Shown here: positions 5,916-10,753 of the stretch, piece after piece
Layout of the letters: the number at the start of each line of letters is the position of its first letter
Position numbering within the stretch: the stretch's first letter is position 1
DNA from: Deltaproteobacteria bacterium
GTDB taxonomy: Bacteria; Desulfobacterota; JAENJC01
Length of the DNA: 10,753 nt
Assembly (NCBI GenBank): GCA_016844545.1
Contig: JAENJC010000076.1
Span: 1-10,753, forward strand
Direction of reading: 5' to 3'
Position numbers and translations under genes: made by a program
Notes under the pieces: generated by a model
What the model saw: the letters and a program-made list of their open reading frames with translations, nothing else
Told to the model about the DNA's origin: nothing
Databases searched by the model: none

Positions 5916-6989
5916 ATGATGAAAGGCAAAGTAAAAGGAATTACAGTGAGTTTGGTTTTAAGCATCTTTGTGTTTGCAGCGGCAGGGATTGCTGCAGAAA
6001 AGAGGTGTACGGCTGAGGGAGTGAAGGTGGAATGTCCGACTCGTACAGAGGCTGAGCTGAGGGATGCAGCAGCTAACTACGAAAAGGAAGCCTTGAATAT
6101 GGCTAAGGGGATAGGCGGCAGCACATACGGCATAGCCCCCTTTGACTATCTGACAGGCGTCGGGAAGAGGACAAGCAAGGCGGACACAAAGACCTACGCT
6201 ACCGAAAGCGGGGCGGACACAAAGACCTACGCTACCGAAAGCGGTTACTCAAAGGGCACAGGCAAGACGGAGATGTGGGACAGGGTTCCAAAAAATAAGG
6301 AACAGTCTGTTGACTACAACGCGTGGACAAACAACTGGTCTCCATCGTTCAAGGAAAGCCTTGTTCCAGGCGCAAACCCGAACGAAGGCAAGCAGTGGTA
6401 CTATGTTTACTGTGTTGGATGCCATGGCTGGCTTCTTAAGGGTGAGTTCAAGGACAGCCTTGTTCCAGGTGCAAACCCGAACGAAGGGAAGCAGTGGTAT
6501 TATGTTTACTGCGTTGGATGCCATGGCTGGCTTCTTAAGGGTGATGGGCCCAACGCCACATATCTCGATCCGTATCCAAGGGACCTTACCGTTGGCGCCG
6601 CGTACATGAACAAGAAGACCAATGTTGAGCTGTTCGCGGTCATAAAGGGAGGTGGTAGCGCAGTTGACCTTGCGGACGTTATGCCACAATGGGGGAATCT
6701 TCTTCAGGACCAGGATATCTGGAATGTTATCGCCTGGATAAGGGCAAACGCCGACACTACTAAAATTACAAGCGTCGCGGATTATTTGAATCCAAAGTCT
6801 TCCTTCGATCCTAAATCTGCAGCCAACAAGGTTAATGCATTAAACGCTGCAAACGATCCTGCATTCAAGGAGGCTCAGGAGCTTGCTGAGGCAGTGCTCG
6901 CTGGACGTGGAGGCGATCTTAAGGGTGGCGGTTTTGTTGAAGGCGGCTTGAGAAAGAAGCCTGAAGAAGCAATGATGTACAAAAAATAG
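5916..6989 (+). CDS. Cytochrome c with a tandemly duplicated heme-binding segment
   Basis: A 357-residue exported cytochrome. Residues 1-27 form a signal peptide. C31 and C40 lie in a short N-terminal segment and may form a disulfide. Residues 89-110 are an exact double copy of an 11-residue unit starting ADTKTYATES. Residues 145-177 and 178-210 are a 33-residue tandem duplication, each copy containing CVGCHGW (C166-H170 and C199-H203). Only the second copy runs into the rest of a cytochrome c fold: GDGPNATYL, PRDLTVGA, M256 in DVMPQWG as the likely distal ligand, and a final helix DQDIWNVIAWIR. The first CXXCH may bind an additional heme or be an unpaired site. The C-terminal 75 residues form a helical extension rich in Ala and Lys with no known motif. 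It is the last gene of the operon and is followed by a terminator. Confidence 0.85.
   Translation: MMKGKVKGITVSLVLSIFVFAAAGIAAEKRCTAEGVKVECPTRTEAELRDAAANYEKEALNMAKGIGGSTYGIAPFDYLTGVGKRTSKADTKTYATESGADTKTYATESGYSKGTGKTEMWDRVPKNKEQSVDYNAWTNNWSPSFKESLVPGANPNEGKQWYYVYCVGCHGWLLKGEFKDSLVPGANPNEGKQWYYVYCVGCHGWLLKGDGPNATYLDPYPRDLTVGAAYMNKKTNVELFAVIKGGGSAVDLADVMPQWGNLLQDQDIWNVIAWIRANADTTKITSVADYLNPKSSFDPKSAANKVNALNAANDPAFKEAQELAEAVLAGRGGDLKGGGFVEGGLRKKPEEAMMYKK
6179..6244 (+). repeat. 33-bp perfect tandem duplication inside the cytochrome gene
   Basis: Two identical 33-bp units lie at 6179-6211 and 6212-6244. They are in frame and add a second 11-residue copy (ADTKTYATESG) without breaking the gene. 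Identity at every base implies a recent event or an assembly effect. Confidence 0.93.
6348..6545 (+). repeat. 99-bp tandem duplication carrying a CXXCH heme motif
   Basis: The units at 6348-6446 and 6447-6545 differ at six of 99 positions, all at third codon positions. Four changes are silent and two are Glu/Asp swaps. Each unit encodes 33 residues including CVGCH. The pattern indicates an older, in-frame duplication with both copies under protein-level constraint. Confidence 0.93.
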
Positions 6990-7038
6990 AAGTTGCACCG
7001 GTATTTTCAAAAAATCATTTTATGTAATTTTGACATTA

Positions 7039-7081
7039 ACAGGGCATGACCGAAAGATACTGGTCGTGCCCTGTATTTTTT
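7039..7081 (+). terminator. Rho-independent terminator after the cytochrome operon
   Basis: A 13-bp stem (7039-7051 with 7062-7074, one G-U pair in RNA) closes a 10-nt loop and is followed by a run of six Ts (7076-7081). It lies 49 nt after the stop codon of the duplicated-heme cytochrome gene and ends only 23 nt before the next start codon. Expression of the following gene therefore needs read-through or a promoter overlapping this region. Confidence 0.88.
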
Positions 7082-7084
7082 ACT

Positions 7085-7090
7085 AAGGAG
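7085..7090 (+). promoter_or_regulatory. Distant Shine-Dalgarno for a GTG start
   Basis: AAGGAG is followed by a 14-nt gap before the GTG at 7105, longer than the usual 5-10 nt. No ATG, GTG or TTG lies closer in the same frame (an in-frame stop sits at 7084), so GTG 7105 is the best start. Translation may be weak. Confidence 0.5.
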
Positions 7091-7104
7091 TTTCTGATTA
7101 TACT

Positions 7105-7632
7105 GTGAAATCTAAATATCTGATTCTATTATCTATAGTTCTCCTTCTGGTCGCAGTTACTTCATGGGTAGTTAAAGACAAGGTACTTTCAGCATCCAAG
7201 GCTCGCGGTTATCTGGAGTATACCCCGGATGAAGCGGTATCTCTTGCTTACGCCAAGTGTACCTCATGTCATAATATTGATAAGATAACCAAGTATTGCT
7301 TCAGGTGCGGTCCACCGTTTATTGTTGTTGTTCATAACATGAAGAGCCTTATTGCTATTGAAAAAGCAAAACCAGGGAAAGAATATCTTCCTACCATTAC
7401 CGATGCTGAGGCTGTTGCCATTTCTCAGGTATGGAGCGGTCTTATCGGGAACTGGGAGGAGGGCTGGAGGAAAGAAGACCTGAAGAAACTGCTAAAAGGT
7501 GATGAGGCACTTATACAGTTGTTGGATACGCCGTTCTCTCAACGAAAGATTGAGCAGGCATTGATGAAGAAATCGATTCCAGGTACGCATAAGGAAGGCG
7601 CATTTAATCCTGAAGGTGCAGGTTCAAAATAG
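7105..7632 (+). CDS. Membrane-anchored cytochrome c-like protein with CXXCH and CXXC motifs
   Basis: A 175-residue protein starting with GTG. Residues 5-23 form a membrane anchor, with the remainder in the periplasm. A heme c site CTSCH (52-56) is followed after eight residues by a second cysteine pair CFRC (65-68) with GPP, then a hydrophobic stretch ending HNM, so H77 or M79 could be a distal ligand. The cysteine pair might bind a metal, form a disulfide or act in redox or maturation chemistry. The C-terminal half (about 95-155) is helical and charged, with no motif I recognise, and the tail is Gly-rich. It stands 18 nt before the ABC ATPase gene and is probably co-transcribed with it. I do not recognise a named family. 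It may pass electrons between the quinone-side membrane machinery and soluble cytochromes. Confidence 0.75.
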   Translation: MKSKYLILLSIVLLLVAVTSWVVKDKVLSASKARGYLEYTPDEAVSLAYAKCTSCHNIDKITKYCFRCGPPFIVVVHNMKSLIAIEKAKPGKEYLPTITDAEAVAISQVWSGLIGNWEEGWRKEDLKKLLKGDEALIQLLDTPFSQRKIEQALMKKSIPGTHKEGAFNPEGAGSK

Positions 7633-7650
7633 AAATTAGGCAGGTTATAA

Positions 7651-8583
7651 ATGATTCAAGTAGAGAAGCTGACAAAGAGTTACGGTAGTTACCAAGCCCT
7701 TAATGAGATCACTTTCTCTGTCGAAAAGGGTGAGATATTGGGTTTTCTCGGTCCTAATGGCGCAGGCAAGACAACCACAATGCGAATCCTTACCTGTTTC
7801 TTCCCGGCTACAAGCGGCAAGGCCAGGATTGCAGGTTATGACGTATTTGAAGAGCCTCATGAGGTAAAAAAGAGGATAGGGTATCTGCCGGAAAATGTAC
7901 CTCTTTACAGGGATATGAAGGTTGTTGATTACCTGTCTTTTGTCGCAGGGATCAAAGGGGTGAGGCGGCAGGACTTGAAGATGCGGGTTGGAAATGTCCT
8001 CGATGAGTGCGGCCTTTCCGACATGTCCAATAAGATGATAAATGAGCTTTCCAAGGGGTACCGCCAGAGGGTTGGATTAGCTCAGGCGCTCGTAAATGAA
8101 CCCGAGGTGCTGATACTGGATGAGCCCACAGTTGGGCTTGACCCCAAACAGATTATAGAGATTAGAAAACTGATAAAAAATCTGGCCGGTAAACGGACGA
8201 TAATCCTGAGCACTCATATCCTCCCTGAAGTAAGCATGACCTGCAATAGGGTAGTCATCATAAACAAGGGGAAGGTGGTGGCAGTTGATACGCCTCAGAA
8301 CCTCACAGCTAATATACACGGGGCGAGCCGCCTTATTGTGAAAGTGGACGGCCCAACGCAGGATGTTATAACCGGACTTCAGAAGATTCAGGGAATAAAC
8401 AAGGTTAATAAAAAAGAGAGCAGCAATGGCATATCCGAGTTTATATTAGATACCGAGAAGGGTATTGATATCAGAAGGGATATTGCAGCTGGCATTGTGA
8501 GAAGCGGCTGGGGTCTGTTGGAACTGAGACCGGTTGAGATGAGTCTTGAAGATATTTTTATCAAACTGGTGACCAAGGAGTAG
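7651..8583 (+). CDS. ABC transporter ATP-binding protein, GldA-like
   Basis: The cytoplasmic ATPase of an ABC-2-type transporter, 310 residues. Walker A is GPNGAGKT (34-41). The Q-loop region reads YLPENVPLY with Glu at the usual Gln, as is common in the GldA/NatA-like group. The signature is LSKGYRQR (133-140), Walker B is LILDEP (154-159) followed by the D-loop VGLD, and the switch His is H189 in STHIL. About 90 further residues form the C-terminal domain typical of this group. It is followed 7 nt later by a GldF-like permease and then a GldG-like gene, which together indicate a GldAFG-type system rather than NosF of a NosDFY set. The substrate is unknown. The ribosome site is weak. Confidence 0.92.
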   Translation: MIQVEKLTKSYGSYQALNEITFSVEKGEILGFLGPNGAGKTTTMRILTCFFPATSGKARIAGYDVFEEPHEVKKRIGYLPENVPLYRDMKVVDYLSFVAGIKGVRRQDLKMRVGNVLDECGLSDMSNKMINELSKGYRQRVGLAQALVNEPEVLILDEPTVGLDPKQIIEIRKLIKNLAGKRTIILSTHILPEVSMTCNRVVIINKGKVVAVDTPQNLTANIHGASRLIVKVDGPTQDVITGLQKIQGINKVNKKESSNGISEFILDTEKGIDIRRDIAAGIVRSGWGLLELRPVEMSLEDIFIKLVTKE

Positions 8584-8590
8584 CTGATAA

Positions 8591-9370
8591 ATGAGAAACT
8601 TTTATCTTATAGCTAAGAAGGAACTCTATTCTTATTTTTCGTCACCTGTCGCCTATGTTGTAATAACGATCTTTCTCGTTATCACCGGATATTATTTTTA
8701 TAATCTGCTTGCTTCTTTTTCTACCCTGAGCTTTCAGGCCTCTACAAACCCTGCTATAGCGCAACAGCAGAACCTTTTAAATATCACGGAAACAGTAGTC
8801 AGACCTCTTTTTGGCAATATAAGCATGATTATGCTCCTTATGATGCCGCTTCTCACTATGCGCCTCTTCTCAGAGGAGAAGAAGAGCGGAACAATTGAGC
8901 TTCTGCTAACATACCCGGTTACTGATATGGAGGTTATAGTCGGGAAATTTATTGCCTGCTTTGTTGTATTCCTGCTGATGCTCCTCCTTACGGCGACATT
9001 CCCGGCATTGTTGATATTGTTTGGCGAGCCTGAAATAGGACCGACTATTACCGGATATATAGGGCTCATTCTCACAGGTGCGGCTTTTATCTCTCTTGGG
9101 ATATTTACATCCTCCCTGACAGAGAATCAGATAATCGCAGCTACCTTGTCATTTGGGGTGCTGATCTTGTTTTTCATGATGGGAACTTCAGTCTCCTTAA
9201 TGGGACCTACGATTGGAAATATCATGATGCACATATCGTTGATCGGGCATTTGGAAGGGTTTGCAAAGGGCATTGTCGATACGACAGACATAATATACTA
9301 TTTCCTCTTTATTGTACTTTTTAACTTCCTGACGCTCAGGGTGCTGGAGTCAAAGAAGTGGAGGGGATAG
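8591..9370 (+). CDS. ABC-2 type permease, GldF-like
   Basis: A 259-residue integral membrane protein with about six hydrophobic helices. It begins with a short cytoplasmic amphipathic segment (KKELYSYFSSPVAYVV) characteristic of GldF-like permeases, and carries SEEKKSGTIELLLTYPVTD, a conserved ABC-2 cytoplasmic loop that contacts the ATPase. The aaggag ribosome site lies inside the end of the ATPase gene, indicating coupled translation. It would form the membrane channel with the ATPase just upstream. Its relation to the NosZ-like system is by proximity only; NosY is also an ABC-2 permease, but the GldG-like partner downstream favours the Gld-type assignment. Confidence 0.9.
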   Translation: MRNFYLIAKKELYSYFSSPVAYVVITIFLVITGYYFYNLLASFSTLSFQASTNPAIAQQQNLLNITETVVRPLFGNISMIMLLMMPLLTMRLFSEEKKSGTIELLLTYPVTDMEVIVGKFIACFVVFLLMLLLTATFPALLILFGEPEIGPTITGYIGLILTGAAFISLGIFTSSLTENQIIAATLSFGVLILFFMMGTSVSLMGPTIGNIMMHISLIGHLEGFAKGIVDTTDIIYYFLFIVLFNFLTLRVLESKKWRG

Positions 9371-9409
9371 GGATCTACATGATTAGACGCTAAGGAGATA
9401 AACTGATAA

Positions 9410-10753
9410 ATGAAAAGGTTTCTGCCAATAATTGGGATTATAGGTCTTTTTACCGTTGCAGCTGGAGGGATTACCTATGCTATAAGCGGTGCAATGGAGA
9501 GCTATATAATCGCTCTCTTGTGGGCGGGGTTGCTCATCCTCCTCTTCTATTTCTATGTCAGCTTTCCTGAACTCAGGACATTATTAACACTCAGGTCTGC
9601 TAAATACGGTGCAAATACAGCGGTAATGATTATAATTTTTATTACCATGATTGGTGTAGTTTCATTCTTTACTACGAGATACAAAGTAAGATGGGACCTG
9701 ACTAAGACAGGGCGTTATACCCTCTCGATTCAGAGCAAGAAGATAGTTAAGTCGCTGAAAAAAGATGTCACGGCTATTGCCTTTTACAGGAGCGATGAAA
9801 GGACGAGACAGGCGATGGAAGACCTCCTTTCTGAGTTTTCTCAGATATCCTCTAAGTTTTCATACCAGTTCATAGACCCCGATAAACAGCCCGGTGCTGC
9901 AGCAAAATATGGAGTTACCGCATACAGGACAACTCTTGTCAGGAGTGGGACGAATCAGCAGGAGGTTGGATTTGAATCGGAAGATAAGCTGATCAATGCA
10001 ATAATGAAGGTAACAAGGGATGAGATAAAAAGTGTATATTTTCTGAAAGGTCATGGAGAAAATGATATAGCCGACTTTCAAAACTTAGGGTACAAGGCAG
10101 TAAAAGAGTCTATTGAGAGGGAGAACTATCAGGTCAAAGAATTGCTCCTGCCCGGTGCTGTTGAAGTGCCAAATGACTGTGCGCTTCTCATTGTAAGCGG
10201 CCCAAAGAAGGACCCTCTACCGGACGAGCTTGAGAGACTTACCAGTTACATAAACAGGGGCGGGAGTCTCCTCTTTATGCTCGACCCGGGCACCACGCCT
10301 AAATTGGCAGAATTCCTCCAGAATTCCTCCAGGGTTACGGTTTTCGACTTGGGAATGATATCATAATAGATAAGTTATCGCAGGTCTATGGTGCAAACTA
10401 TCTTGTTCCGGTTGTTACCCAGTACGAGAAGCAACATCCTATCACGGAGGAATTTAATGTAATGACCTTCTTTCCCCTGGCGAGGTCTGTAGAGGTGGAC
10501 AGAGATCCATCAAAAGGGTTTTTCCCCCTTGCTTTAACGTCAGAGGCCAGTTGGGGGGAAACGGATAGAAAGGCACTTGAGGAAGGGAAGGCTGACTATG
10601 ACGAAAAGGTTGAGAAAAAAGGCCCTCTCTCCATCGCGGCAGTAGCTATAAGCGATGTCAGCCAAAAGGTGGAGGGTGGAGATGATGCTTCTGGAAAGAA
10701 GGTTTACGCAAAATTTGTCGTTGTCGGGAATTCAGCCTTCGTGAATACTACTC
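9410..10753 (+). pseudogene. GldG-like ABC auxiliary protein, frameshifted by an 11-bp duplication and cut by the window end
   Basis: The first frame runs 9410-10366 (318 aa). It has three hydrophobic helices (about 4-26, 31-50, 68-90) and then a periplasmic domain of the GldG/ABC-auxiliary type, with RWDLTKTGRYTLS, FLKGHGEND and GGSLLFMLDPG. It ends abruptly just after an 11-bp tandem repeat at 10308-10332. If one repeat unit is ignored, the frame continues as LAEFLQGYGFRLGNDIIIDK and stays open for 141 more codons to the end of the window, still like GldG (for example SQVYGANYLVPVVTQ and FVVVGNSAFVNTT). The duplication therefore explains the premature stop. The fault may be a real inactivating or phase-variable mutation, or a sequencing or assembly error. 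A ribosome site (aaggag, 9392-9397) precedes the ATG. Confidence 0.87.
10308..10332 (+). repeat. 11-bp tandem duplication causing a frameshift in the gldG-like gene
   Basis: The period-11 unit cagaattcctc occurs twice (10308-10318, 10319-10329) and continues 3 nt into a third copy. Removing 11 bp restores one continuous reading frame across the site. Confidence 0.93.

Noticed and set aside
6179..6545. CRISPR array or mobile-element repeats
   Set aside because: The repeats are directly adjacent, in frame and inside a coding gene, with no spacers, terminal inverted repeats or transposase.
7030..7061. Promoter for the membrane-anchored cytochrome gene (TTGACA at 7030-7035)
   Set aside because: The -35 is perfect, but the only -10-like sequence (GATACT, 7056-7061) is 20 bp away and inside the terminator hairpin. 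Possible but not convincing.
7651..10753. NosF/NosY copper-site maturation transporter
   Set aside because: The permease start motif and the GldG-like third gene fit a GldAFG-type system, and no NosD is present in the window.

Overview
The window reads as a respiratory gene cluster from an anaerobic or facultatively anaerobic Gram-negative-type bacterium. All ten genes lie on the + strand. At least seven products carry Sec-type signal peptides or N-terminal membrane anchors, and four are c-type cytochromes. Codon use favours AGG and ATA at moderate GC. That would fit a Nitrospirota- or NC10-like lineage, but it is only an impression from style, not a phylogenetic result.

Layout. Positions 1-221 are an upstream leader with an imperfect hairpin and no identifiable gene. 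Positions 222-1964 encode a Sec-exported, divergent NosZ-like protein: a beta-propeller with most CuZ histidines plus a C-terminal cupredoxin with a CuA-type Cys/Cys/His/Met motif. It is closed by a very strong intrinsic terminator (1982-2032). A three-gene unit follows (2050-4699): a small membrane-anchored protein with an NTF2/DUF4878-like look, then two consecutive seven-bladed Vgb-like propellers, the first membrane-anchored at its C-terminus and the second secreted. A sigma70-like promoter, whose -35 box overlaps the stop codon of the second propeller gene, starts a cytochrome operon (4757-6989). It holds a diheme cytochrome with one CX3CH site, a monoheme cytochrome, and a cytochrome whose heme-binding segment is tandemly duplicated. 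This operon ends at an intrinsic terminator (7039-7081). The last unit (7105 to the window end) holds a membrane-anchored CXXCH/CXXC cytochrome and a GldA/GldF/GldG-type ABC system. The gldG-like gene is frameshifted by an 11-bp tandem duplication and runs off the window.

How it may work together (inference). The NosZ-like protein would be a periplasmic multicopper reductase. The cytochromes would deliver electrons to it, as NosC proteins are thought to do in clade II nos operons. The propellers may be scaffold, assembly or partner proteins. The ABC system may serve export or maturation in the envelope, but it is not a recognisable NosDFY set. No nosD, nosL, nosR, nosB, nosG or nosH gene is visible here.

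The most notable points are the apparent replacement of two conserved copper ligands in the NosZ-like protein (CuA His to Met483, and the second His of the DxHH motif to Glu78), the unusual neighbourhood, the CX3CH heme site, the duplicated heme segment whose copies differ only at third codon positions, and the 11-bp duplication that breaks the gldG-like gene.
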